In this document: piece by piece, positions 33,210-40,764 of the stretch
Numbering within the stretch: position 1 is the first letter of the stretch
Layout: every line of letters begins with the position of its first letter
Assembly: GCF_004684775.1 (NCBI RefSeq)
Contig: NZ_SRIC01000041.1
Location: 1-42,698, forward strand
Direction: 5' to 3'
Length of the DNA stretch: 42,698 nucleotides
Source: Streptomyces sp. MZ04
Lineage (GTDB): Bacteria; Actinomycetota; Actinomycetes; Streptomycetales; Streptomycetaceae
Notes under the pieces: generated by a model
Databases searched by the model: none
What the model was told of the DNA's origin: nothing
What the model saw: the letters and a program-made list of their open reading frames with translations, nothing else
Position numbers and translations under genes: made by a program

Positions 33210-34787
33210 ATGTTGAGTACATCGCACGCTCCACAGGCCACACATGTTCCACCGACCGCCACCGCGCCCGGCGGCGCCACCGAACTGGCCCATTGGCTGA
33301 TCCCCGACTGGGAGCTACGGCCCGAATCGGTTGAAGCCGTAACCGTACTTCCCTCGTTCGCGAGCAAGCTCCAGGAATGCGAGCGGGTCTGCCAGGCGCC
33401 GTACAGCGAGGTGGCGCACGAGGTCCAGGAAGCGCTCGTCCTGCGCCGTCTGCAGCAGATGGTGAACACGGTGATGCTCAACCCCCTCTGGCGCGACCGG
33501 CTGCGCGGCGCCGGCACCGTTCACGCCCCCGAGTCGTACGAGGCCTGGCAGCGCATCCCGCTGTCCGACAAAGACGTACAGCGCGACTTCTTCATGGAGT
33601 CACGGCCCGGCCTGGTCGTGCCGCTCACCCATGGCGAGTTCGAGGTCGTGGCCAGCGGCGGCACCAGTGGCGGCCGTCCGCTCGAAGTCGTCTACTCCCT
33701 GCGGGAGTTGAAGGATACCTATGAGATCGCCGGGCGTTTCATGGGCGCCTATCAGCTGGCCGAGCATCTGCGCGGCAGCGACCCCAAGTGGCTGTTCACC
33801 ACGCTGGCCGACTACCAGATGTGGAGCAGCGGCACCATGGTGGGCGGCGTCCTCCAGCACGTGCCGGGCGTCAACTACGTCGGCGCGGGCCCCGTGACCG
33901 CCCCCGTCCTTGAGCACATGTTCTCCTACAAGGGCCCCAAGGCGCTGATGGGGATCTCCGCCGGCATCGGCATCCTGAGCGAGCTCGCCGCGGGCATGCG
34001 TCAGGAGTCCAGGGAGAGCTTCCGTGTCGCCCTGTACGGCAGCGGGGTGCTCTCGCAGCGCAAGCGGGTGGAGCTCCAGGCGCTGTTCCCGAACCTGTCG
34101 ATCCTCAGCTACTTCGCCGCCACCCAGGCGGAGACCATCGGGCTGCAGCTGGACGCCGCATCGCCGCATCTGTCCGCGGTGCCGGGCCTGCACTTCATCG
34201 AGATCGTCGACGAGAACGGGCGCTGGGTCGCGGAGGGCGAGGAGGGCGAACTCGTCGTCACCCGGCTGCACGCGCACGAGGCGCCGCTGCTTCGCCTGAA
34301 GTTGGGCGACCGCATGATCCGGCGGCGCAGGACCGAGGGGCCCGGCCTGAAGACCCAGCGGTTCGAGTTCGCGGGCCGCACCGGCGATGTGCTGCACATC
34401 AACGACAGCCAGTACTCCGCCGCGCGGGCCTACGCCTCGGTGCGCGACGAGCTGCGGGCGGTCGATGCGGTGGACCTGGACGCGGTGGCGCACGAGGTGC
34501 AGTTCGTGAACAACCGCGAGGGCAGGACCATCACGCTGTTCGCCTCGGTCGACGACGTACTCGGCCTGACGTACCGGACGGACACGGCCCTTGGCCCCTA
34601 CGGGGTCCAGCAGGTGTTCGTGAACGCCCTGCCGCGCTCGCTGTCGCTGTTCAACCACGGCGAGGCGAACCCCGCGTCGATCGAGAAGACCGGCTACAGC
34701 TTCCAGCTCAAGTTCGTGCCCCGTCTTTCGGCCGAGATCGAGCGGACGGCGGTCGGCAAGGTCCCACTGGTCCGGGATCGGGGCTAG
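33210..34787 (+). CDS. PaaK-like adenylate-forming enzyme
   Basis: A 525-residue member of the phenylacetate-CoA ligase-like branch of AMP-binding enzymes. VVASGGTSGGRPLEVVYS (about 145-162) is the ATP-phosphate loop, SYFAATQAETIGLQ is the adenine-side motif, LLRLKLGDRM carries the ribose-binding Asp region, and FAGRTGDVLHINDSQYS begins the mobile C-terminal domain. Such enzymes activate a carboxylic acid as its adenylate and usually pass it to CoA, a carrier or an amine. The N-terminal 130 residues are not typical of PaaK and may set the partner. No carrier protein gene is nearby. ATG 33210 follows GAGGGG. It lies between the decarboxylase and the AidA/PixA-like genes. Confidence 0.82.
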   Translation: MLSTSHAPQATHVPPTATAPGGATELAHWLIPDWELRPESVEAVTVLPSFASKLQECERVCQAPYSEVAHEVQEALVLRRLQQMVNTVMLNPLWRDRLRGAGTVHAPESYEAWQRIPLSDKDVQRDFFMESRPGLVVPLTHGEFEVVASGGTSGGRPLEVVYSLRELKDTYEIAGRFMGAYQLAEHLRGSDPKWLFTTLADYQMWSSGTMVGGVLQHVPGVNYVGAGPVTAPVLEHMFSYKGPKALMGISAGIGILSELAAGMRQESRESFRVALYGSGVLSQRKRVELQALFPNLSILSYFAATQAETIGLQLDAASPHLSAVPGLHFIEIVDENGRWVAEGEEGELVVTRLHAHEAPLLRLKLGDRMIRRRRTEGPGLKTQRFEFAGRTGDVLHINDSQYSAARAYASVRDELRAVDAVDLDAVAHEVQFVNNREGRTITLFASVDDVLGLTYRTDTALGPYGVQQVFVNALPRSLSLFNHGEANPASIEKTGYSFQLKFVPRLSAEIERTAVGKVPLVRDRG

Positions 34788-34819
34788 CAACCAGCAGTGC
34801 GAGAGCAGAAGGAGTGAGG

Positions 34820-35254
34820 ATGAAACCGCAAGTGAACATCGTCGCGGTCGTGGACGTCATCGGGGCGCTTTCGGGCAGCACGCTGCTCGACGGGAACCTC
34901 TGCATGATCGACGACGGGGCGGACAACAGCGCCCACCAGGGGACGCCGAACCTGTGCACCGTCGTCAAGCCCGGCCAGGTCGTCTCGTGGTCCGCGCTCG
35001 CCGTTGACCTCCAGACGCCGGTCGAGATCAAGAACATCTCGTTCGTCGCCGCGGACCGGTCCGCCGCCCCGGCGCAGCCGCCCGCGGGCGAACACGCCGT
35101 CGAGGGCGACAAGCTCGACCTCGACGTCTGGACCGGCGTGGTCCCCAACTGGCTGACGCCCGGCGTGGCCTACCGCTACCGCCTCGAGCTCCAGATGTAC
35201 GAGGGCACCAACAGCGTCATGCACGTCGATACACCCGCGTTGATGTGTCAGTAG
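34820..35254 (+). CDS. AidA/PixA-like inclusion-body protein 1
   Basis: A 144-residue soluble protein. VNIVAVVDVIGAL, LLDGNLCMIDDG, HQGTPNLCTVVKPGQVVSW, VDLQTPVEIKNISFV, and VWTGVVPNWLTPG followed by YRYRLELQMYEG match the pattern of the AidA/PixA family: a D near the start, GxL..N.YM.D, a QGT.xL.T turn, GQ..xW, and I.NI.F. PixA forms crystalline inclusions in Xenorhabdus; AidA is a quorum-controlled virulence-associated protein in Burkholderia and Ralstonia. It has no signal peptide. ATG 34820 follows GAAGGAG. It is the closest of the four to the typical family and the first of the tandem set. Confidence 0.75.
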   Translation: MKPQVNIVAVVDVIGALSGSTLLDGNLCMIDDGADNSAHQGTPNLCTVVKPGQVVSWSALAVDLQTPVEIKNISFVAADRSAAPAQPPAGEHAVEGDKLDLDVWTGVVPNWLTPGVAYRYRLELQMYEGTNSVMHVDTPALMCQ

Positions 35255-35303
35255 CAGCCGTACAGCGACGGCAAAGGCCGGGAACGACGACGAAGGCGGA
35301 ATC

Positions 35304-36113
35304 ATGCCCCAACAATTGGCGATCATCGTGCTCGTGGACGTCGGCAACGCGCTGGAGTCCCAGTCACTGGACGGCAACACCTACCTGTTCGACAACATGA
35401 AGCTGCAGGGTTCCGAGAACCAGGGAACCGGCGAGCTGGTCACCGCCATCAACGGCTCCTACTGGCGGGACGGCTCGCAGGCCAGCGAGCAGGTCCTCAA
35501 CTGGCTGCCCTACAGCCTCGGTTCGATCCCGCCGACCGTGCCCCGCGGCTATGAGGCCGACCGGGCGCGGCAGAGCGACGAGAGGGCGCTGGCCGACCTC
35601 CAGGACCTGGCGACCAAGTCCTCGGTCGCAGGAACCGACCAGGCCGAGCAGCTCAGCCAGATCCGCAAGACGGTCGGCGCCCGCGTCAAGACCACCCGGC
35701 GCACCAGCGGCCGGATGTCCGGGCAGAAGATCCTGGACGTCACCGGCAAGATCGTCACCGAGGAGAACTCGGCCGCGTACACCTACCCCGCGCCGGTGAT
35801 CACCGACATCTACGGCGAGGCGGTCGACTCGAAGATCATGTATCCGGCGGAGTACGGCTCCCCGGACCTGGTCACCGACGGCTGGTACTGGTCGGCGACG
35901 GTCGACACCTCGCGTCCCGGTACGTACTCGTACGTGATGCGGATCCAGCTGCACAAGCTGGTGGGCGTCAACGGCGAAATGCGCTGGGAGGCGGTCAACC
36001 TGACCTGCCCCTCGACTCTGAAGATCACCGCGGAGCCGCGGCGCAACGCCTTCACCAAGGCGGGCATGGGCATCCTGCCCATTCCTCCGGGCGCGGGCTC
36101 CGACGTCCACTGA
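35304..36113 (+). CDS. AidA/PixA-like protein 2, with large insertion
   Basis: A 269-residue paralogue, much longer than its neighbours. The start (LAIIVLVDVGNALESQSLDG, NTYLFDN, NQGTGELVTAINGSYW) and end (DGWYWSATVDTSRPGTYSYV, then MRIQLHKLVG) match the family core. Between about residues 80 and 165 there is an insert of charged, mostly helical sequence (RARQSDERALADLQDLATKS, QAEQLSQIRKTVGARVK) that could form a coiled coil, followed by a basic segment and TGKIVTEENSAAYTYP. The end (ILPIPPGAGSDVH) is flexible. There is no signal peptide or membrane helix. It could be a structural or assembly member of the set. ATG 35304 has GAAGGCGG upstream; the gap to gene 1 is 49 bases. Confidence 0.68.
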   Translation: MPQQLAIIVLVDVGNALESQSLDGNTYLFDNMKLQGSENQGTGELVTAINGSYWRDGSQASEQVLNWLPYSLGSIPPTVPRGYEADRARQSDERALADLQDLATKSSVAGTDQAEQLSQIRKTVGARVKTTRRTSGRMSGQKILDVTGKIVTEENSAAYTYPAPVITDIYGEAVDSKIMYPAEYGSPDLVTDGWYWSATVDTSRPGTYSYVMRIQLHKLVGVNGEMRWEAVNLTCPSTLKITAEPRRNAFTKAGMGILPIPPGAGSDVH

Positions 36114-36153
36114 TCCGGCCAGGGCTTCAGCACGAAGCAAGAAGGAGGAGCAG

Positions 36154-36582
36154 ATGACCACCAAGCCGAGGCAGCGGGAGAGCTCCGCGAAGCGGCCCAT
36201 CTCCATCACCGCCGTCGTGGACTGCGTGGGCGCACTGGCGGCCGGCAACATGCGGGGCCACCTGTACATGTACGACACGAACAAGGCCGCCGGGTCCGCC
36301 GGATTCGGCAGCGAGCAGCTGCGGACGCACGCGAAGAAGGGGGACCAACTCCTCTGGAACGCGCTGGCGTTGGAGTGCGAGGCGTATGTCTCCATCGACG
36401 ACATCGTGATCGACAGCGACGTCTGCGAGCCGGAGCGGAAGGTCTATCCGGGCACGGACGTCACGTACTGGATCGGGACGCTGAAGAAGGACGCGGCAGA
36501 CGTGTCCTACCAGCTCAAGTTCAAGCTGGGCACGAGGGACGAGCCGATCGCCACCAGCCTGCCGTCGTCCCTCGTCGGTTAG
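36154..36582 (+). CDS. AidA/PixA-like protein 3
   Basis: A 142-residue paralogue: ISITAVVDCVGALAAGNMRG, HLYMYDTNKAAG, FGSEQLRTHAKKGDQLLWNA, YVSIDDIVIDSDV, TYWIGTLKKDAADVSYQLKF. The alternating short strands and the GAL...MYDTN...GDQ.xW pattern put it with AidA/PixA-type proteins, although QGT is replaced by FGS. The N-terminus (MTTKPRQRESSAKRP) is basic and probably unstructured. The ribosome site GAAGGAGGAG before ATG 36154 is among the strongest in the window, suggesting abundant product. It lies 40 bases after gene 2. Confidence 0.68.
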   Translation: MTTKPRQRESSAKRPISITAVVDCVGALAAGNMRGHLYMYDTNKAAGSAGFGSEQLRTHAKKGDQLLWNALALECEAYVSIDDIVIDSDVCEPERKVYPGTDVTYWIGTLKKDAADVSYQLKFKLGTRDEPIATSLPSSLVG

Positions 36583-36616
36583 GGCCTGTCATGGCGGCGT
36601 ACGCGAAGGAGGAGTG

Positions 36617-37159
36617 TTGACCAGCAGCGTGCAGCAGAAGCAGAACCCCGGGCAGCTGAACTCGGTACAGCTCAACATCGTCACGCTCATCAATATGGAG
36701 CGGGCGACGGAGACGGGCTCCCTGAGTGACGCGATCTACATGATGGACAACAGCATCGGCGGCCGCGGGCAGGGCACTTCGTCCCTGGAGACCGTGTGCA
36801 AGCAGGGGCAGGTCCTGAACTGGATCGTGCGCCCGCTCGACATGGAGAAGCGCCCGGACGGCACCTGGCCCCCCATGCCGAAGATCAACAACATCACGTT
36901 CCTCGACACCGAGCTGGGTGACGAGGAGGACGTGGCCGAGCGGAAGATCTTCACCGAGCTGAAGATCTACGGGATGCCGGACCGCATGCGGGACCCGTTC
37001 ACGCCGGTCTACTACTACTGGGCGGGCACGGTACTGAGCACTGCCAAGCCCGGCGTCCACCGCTACCGGCTCGTGATGGAGCTGGAGCAGGAACGCAAGA
37101 AGGAGAAGCTGTATCTGAACACGGCGATCCACCCGTCGATCAGGATCCTCGGCGTGTGA
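36617..37159 (+). CDS. AidA/PixA-like protein 4
   Basis: A 180-residue paralogue: LNIVTLINMERATETGSLSD, AIYMMDNSIGG, GQGTSSLETVCKQGQVLNW, PKINNITFLDTE, and YYYWAGTVLSTAKPGVHRYRL near the end. The GQGT, GQVLNW, INNITF and G-V-H-R-Y-R motifs match the family well. A charged insert lies between strands (DEEDVAERKIFTELKIYGMP). The start is probably TTG 36617, four bases after the AAGGAGG core; GTG 36614 is too close to it. The last gene of the tandem set, it is followed within 18 bases by a perfect hairpin. Confidence 0.7.
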   Translation: MTSSVQQKQNPGQLNSVQLNIVTLINMERATETGSLSDAIYMMDNSIGGRGQGTSSLETVCKQGQVLNWIVRPLDMEKRPDGTWPPMPKINNITFLDTELGDEEDVAERKIFTELKIYGMPDRMRDPFTPVYYYWAGTVLSTAKPGVHRYRLVMELEQERKKEKLYLNTAIHPSIRILGV

Positions 37160-37176
37160 CGCGAGCGCATCTGTGA

Positions 37177-37211
37177 GGCCCCTCCGGCGGGCGTGTTCCG
37201 CCGGAGGGGCC
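37177..37211 (+). terminator. Strong hairpin between PixA-like gene 4 and cotH
   Basis: A perfect 14-bp inverted repeat, 37177-37190 with 37198-37211, around a 7-base loop. It starts 18 bases after the stop of the fourth PixA-like gene. It should terminate or attenuate transcription, or protect the 3' end of the upstream mRNA, so that the four small proteins are made in excess of the kinase. Confidence 0.8.
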
Positions 37212-37293
37212 GCTTGGGCACAGGGCCGGTTCTCGGGCTGGCGGTCATGTGCCACCGGGCGTAGAGAGAAGAGTTCACCCCTGGGAGGCCGGC

Positions 37294-39036
37294 GTGGACA
37301 GGACCATCGACAAGGGAACGTTCCAGGACGCGTTCAAGAACCGGGCAGTCGTCATCTCCGGGCTGCCGCGGGGCACGGTGCTCCGGCTCGCCACGGAGGC
37401 CAACGCCGCGGCGGGCCCGTCCGACGCGGCCCTGCGCACGAAGGCCGAGTTCGGCGTGCTGTACGACCTGCTGCTCGCCGAGCAGGCGGACGCGGCGGCG
37501 GACGGCCGCCTTGCGCTCCTCGGCGTGGACGGGCGGGTCACCGCGATCGGGCAGCTGGTCGAGACGCTCCTCAACTCCACTGAGAACAAAGAGGAGTTCT
37601 TCGCGCAGGACATGTATCAGGTCAATGTCGCCGGCTGGCCGCAGGGCGTGCTGACCGCCGACGAGGTGATGGTCGCGCCGCCGGGCGCCCGGCTGACCCT
37701 GGCCAGGAGCACCACCCCCGGCGACACGCTCCTGTCGACCGGCGCGTTCTCGATGGTCAACAGCGGCAACATGACGGCCCACGCGCCCAAGCGGTCCTGG
37801 AAGGTCGACCTCGAGATCGGGGAGAGCCAGGACCGGCTCTACGGCATGGAGCGGGTCAACCTCAAGGCGATGTACAACGACCCGTCGCAGATGCGCGAGG
37901 CCGTCGCCTGGCGGCTGCTCGACCGGGCGGGGATTCCCGCGGCGCAGCACACGTACGCGACGTTCTCCCTCAACGACCGCTACATGGGCCTCTATTCGGT
38001 CATCGAGCAGGTCGACAAGAAGTTCCTCAAGGACCACTTCGGCAAGAACTCCGCGGGCAATCTCTACAAGGCGTACTGCGGCGACGTCGGCTGCGCGACG
38101 CTGGAGCACCGCACCGGCACGGGCGGAGGCGACGACGGCCGCCAGTACTTCACCGCGGGCAGCGTCGATGACGACCGTACGTACCGCCTGAAGACGAACG
38201 AGGACGACCCGGCCGCCAACACGTACGACGATCTCGCCACGCTCATCCGCGCGGTCAACGGAGTCCAACTGCCGGGCGGGGACGACCGGTTCAAGAGTGA
38301 CACCTTCCGCGCGTCGGTCGAGCGAGTGCTCAATGTCCGCGCCTTCCTGCGCTGGGCGGGCGCCAACGTCCTGCTCGGCAGCTGGGACAACTACTTCGCC
38401 ACGCCGTCGAACTACTACCTGTACAACTCGGGCCGGCTCGGCGACCCACTGGGCTTCACCGGGCGCCCGTACTTCACCCTCATCCCCTGGGACTACGACA
38501 ACAGCTCGGGCATCGACTTCTTCGGTACGAAGTGGCAGTACACGGACCTGCTCGACTGGCCCGCGATGACCCGCGACTACTGCCGGATCACACACGCCCC
38601 GCACGAGGTCTCGCGCCTGCCGCTCTTCACCAACCTGCTGCGGCACCATGATTTCTGCCAGTACTACCTCGACCACCTGGAGTACCTCCTGGACACGGAG
38701 TTCGGCCCGGAGCGGGTCGCCGCGCTGATCGGCGCCGAGGGTTCGGGGCGGACCGACGGTCTGTGGCAGCTGATCTCGTCCGCCGCGTACGGGGAGGCCG
38801 ACAGCCCGCACGGACAGCCGTTCACCGGGCGGCAGTTCACCAACGACGAGGTGTACCGGGCGGCGTACCGCCAGTGGGAGCTGAGCCGGGGCTCGCAGTT
38901 CACCTACGGGATCTTCCACTACACGCGGATGCGTTACGACCACGCGCGGCAGCAGCTCGCCGAGCTGCGCAAGACCTATCCCAATGGCGCCAGCGGGGCG
39001 GTGTTCCCCGGCGCGATGGAGGTACTCCCCTCATGA
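37294..39036 (+). CDS. CotH-family atypical protein kinase
   Basis: A 580-residue CotH-type protein. KRSWKVDLEIG (from Lys166), ERVNLKAMYNDPSQMREAVA, YATFSLNDRYMGLYSVIEQVD (near 232), NLYKA (near 256), then a helix with FLRWAGANVLLGSWDNYFAT and IPWDYDNSSGIDFFG (Asp400, Asp402) are CotH family marks; the final acidic cluster corresponds to the metal-binding site. B. subtilis CotH is an atypical kinase that phosphorylates Ser on spore-coat proteins. No signal peptide is seen here, unlike many CotH relatives. The N-terminal 95 residues are not typical of the family. GTG 37294 follows GGGAGG. I infer that the PixA-like proteins next to it are candidate substrates. Confidence 0.83.
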   Translation: MDRTIDKGTFQDAFKNRAVVISGLPRGTVLRLATEANAAAGPSDAALRTKAEFGVLYDLLLAEQADAAADGRLALLGVDGRVTAIGQLVETLLNSTENKEEFFAQDMYQVNVAGWPQGVLTADEVMVAPPGARLTLARSTTPGDTLLSTGAFSMVNSGNMTAHAPKRSWKVDLEIGESQDRLYGMERVNLKAMYNDPSQMREAVAWRLLDRAGIPAAQHTYATFSLNDRYMGLYSVIEQVDKKFLKDHFGKNSAGNLYKAYCGDVGCATLEHRTGTGGGDDGRQYFTAGSVDDDRTYRLKTNEDDPAANTYDDLATLIRAVNGVQLPGGDDRFKSDTFRASVERVLNVRAFLRWAGANVLLGSWDNYFATPSNYYLYNSGRLGDPLGFTGRPYFTLIPWDYDNSSGIDFFGTKWQYTDLLDWPAMTRDYCRITHAPHEVSRLPLFTNLLRHHDFCQYYLDHLEYLLDTEFGPERVAALIGAEGSGRTDGLWQLISSAAYGEADSPHGQPFTGRQFTNDEVYRAAYRQWELSRGSQFTYGIFHYTRMRYDHARQQLAELRKTYPNGASGAVFPGAMEVLPS

Positions 39037-39986
39037 CCGCAGCCAAGAAGTCGAAGAAGGCGGAGCAGCAGGCCGGGCAGAAGGCCGATGCGCCGCGTGA
39101 ACTGCGCCTGGTGAAAGAAGCCAAGATCCAGGACCTGATCGGCGACGCCGCGGGCACCCGCCTGGAGGCGAGCGGCGTCCTCTACCGCGACGGGGCCTTC
39201 CTGGTCGTCTGCGACAACCTGACCTCCTTCATACGAATCAGCAGCGAACTGTCGCCGAAGGCACCAGAGAACGGTGTCCTCACCCCCAAAGGCCAGAAAA
39301 AGACGGGGAGTTCGAAGGAGGTCGAGGGCTACGAGGATCTCGCCCACGACGAGCTGCGCGACCACTGCTTCACGCTGAGCGAGGCCGTGCCGGTCAAGCC
39401 GAAGGGCTTTCGCGGCCGCGTCCAGGAGTACGACGCGAAACTGCGCCCGTGCGGCTCCTCCTGGCTCGACTTCACGCTGACGGACGCCAACAAGGGCATG
39501 GAAGGCCTGGAGTGGGTCGAGCGGTCGGGCACCGGATACCTCCTCGGCCTGTGCGAGGGAAACCGCTGCGCCGGCGGCAAGGAGGGGCAGCGTCCCGGCG
39601 GCGGCCGCATCCAGGTCTTCCGGCACGGCGGCAAGCAGTGGGACCACGAGGCCACGATCCGGCTGCCCGCCGCACTGCCCTTCGAGGACTACAGCAGCGT
39701 GTCCGTGCGCGAGGACGGCAGGATCGCCGTCCTGTCGCAGGCGTCGTCCGCGCTGTGGGTCGGCCGCCTGTCCACGAAGAAGTGGCAGGTGGACGAGGGC
39801 ACGGTCTACCGCCTGCCCACGGACTCCAAGGGCCGCACGGTCTACGGGAATCCCGAGGGCGTGTCCTGGGTCTCGGCCGACCACGTCGTGGTGGTCTCCG
39901 ACCGGGCGAAGAAGGGCGCGGCCGGCGAACGCGTCCGCGCGAAGGACCAGTCGATCCACCTGTTCCTGATCCCCGGGGCGAGCTGA
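39033..39986 (+). CDS. Predicted phytase/SdiA-regulated-type beta-propeller protein
   Basis: A 317-residue soluble protein whose ATG overlaps the cotH stop (ATGA). After a Lys/Ala-rich tail it shows blade-like repeats: ASGVLYRDGAFLVVCDN, EVEGYEDLAHDE, KGMEGLEWVERSGTGYLLGL, SVSVREDGRIAVLSQASSAL, YGNPEGVSWVSADHVVVVSD. The E-G-[LV]-x-W and DG-x-[FI]-x-V-x-x-D patterns suit esterase-like/phytase-like or SdiA-regulated propellers, which may bind Ca2+ and phosphate esters. The family assignment is tentative. The overlap implies a fixed ratio to the kinase; a phosphatase or a scaffold role is conceivable. It converges on the GntR gene 31 bases away. Confidence 0.55.
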   Translation: MTAAKKSKKAEQQAGQKADAPRELRLVKEAKIQDLIGDAAGTRLEASGVLYRDGAFLVVCDNLTSFIRISSELSPKAPENGVLTPKGQKKTGSSKEVEGYEDLAHDELRDHCFTLSEAVPVKPKGFRGRVQEYDAKLRPCGSSWLDFTLTDANKGMEGLEWVERSGTGYLLGLCEGNRCAGGKEGQRPGGGRIQVFRHGGKQWDHEATIRLPAALPFEDYSSVSVREDGRIAVLSQASSALWVGRLSTKKWQVDEGTVYRLPTDSKGRTVYGNPEGVSWVSADHVVVVSDRAKKGAAGERVRAKDQSIHLFLIPGAS

Positions 39987-40017
39987 CCTTCCAGAAGTCC
40001 CCGGCGGGGCGGCCGGG

Positions 40018-40710
40018 CTAGTCGGCCGCCCACATGCCGCGCACATGACCGAGATGCCGGGTCATCACCGCGCGCACGGCCTCCTCGTCGCGCTCGAGCA
40101 GCGCGTCGAGGATCTCCAGGTGCTCCTCGGCCGACGCCTCGAGACGGCCCGCGTCGACCAGCGCCTGCAGCCCGTAGAGACGGGAACGCTTGCGCAGGTC
40201 GCCGACCACCTCGACCAGGTGGTCGTTGCCGGAGAGCGCGAGCAGGCCGAGGTGGAAGCGGATGTCCGCCTCGACGTACGCGATGAGGTCGCCCTCGGCG
40301 GCAGCGGTGACGATCTCCCGTGCGACGGGGCGCAGCGCCTCCAGCGCGACAGGGTCCGCGCTCGTGGCGAGCTCCGCCGTGGTGGGGATCTCGATCAGCG
40401 CGCGGATGTGCTTGTACTCGTCGAGCTGCTTCCCGGAGACCGCGGTGACCCGGAAGCCCTTGTTCGGCACCGTGTCGACGAGCCCCTCCTTGACGAGGTC
40501 GAGCATGGCCTCGCGCACCGGCGTCGCCGAGACGCCGAAGCGCACGGCGAGGGTGGGCGCGGAGTAGACCTCGCCCGCGCGCAGCTCGCCCGCGATGAGC
40601 GCGGCGCGCAGCGCGTCCGCGACCCGCTCGCGGTAACTGCTGCGCGTCCCGCCGAGGCTCGGCAGGGCCGCGGGCGCGGCGGACGGGGCACTGCTGCTCC
40701 GGTCGGTCAT
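40018..40710 (-). CDS. GntR-family regulator, FCD subfamily
   Basis: A 230-residue FadR/FCD-type repressor. The winged helix (YRERVADALRAALIAGELRAG, then SAPTLAVRFGVSATPVREAM, GLVDTVPNKGFRV) spans about 20-90, and the helical FCD ligand domain (EYKHIRALIEIPTTAELA, DIRFHLGLLALSGNDHLVEVV, EEHLEILDALLERDEEAV, HLGHVRGM) the rest, with Asp/His residues that can bind a metal and a carboxylate. It is co-directional with, and 54 bases downstream of, the hydroxyproline epimerase, so it most likely senses a hydroxyproline-pathway intermediate and controls this cluster. ATG 40710 has AAGGAGG upstream and is preferred to a Met 13 codons earlier. Confidence 0.87.
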   Translation of the reverse strand: MTDRSSSAPSAAPAALPSLGGTRSSYRERVADALRAALIAGELRAGEVYSAPTLAVRFGVSATPVREAMLDLVKEGLVDTVPNKGFRVTAVSGKQLDEYKHIRALIEIPTTAELATSADPVALEALRPVAREIVTAAAEGDLIAYVEADIRFHLGLLALSGNDHLVEVVGDLRKRSRLYGLQALVDAGRLEASAEEHLEILDALLERDEEAVRAVMTRHLGHVRGMWAAD

Positions 40711-40764
40711 GGGGCCGGTCCTCCTTGGTGCAATGTCACGTGCTGCCACGAGTATCGCAACCCG

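Noticed and set aside
31662..34787. Decarboxylase plus ligase as a siderophore or nonribosomal peptide cluster
   Set aside because: No IucA/IucC synthetase, monooxygenase, carrier protein or condensation domain is nearby.
37063..38943. 626-residue minus-strand ORF
   Set aside because: It is antisense to cotH, whose motifs and start are clear; the shadow is Val/Arg/Glu low complexity.
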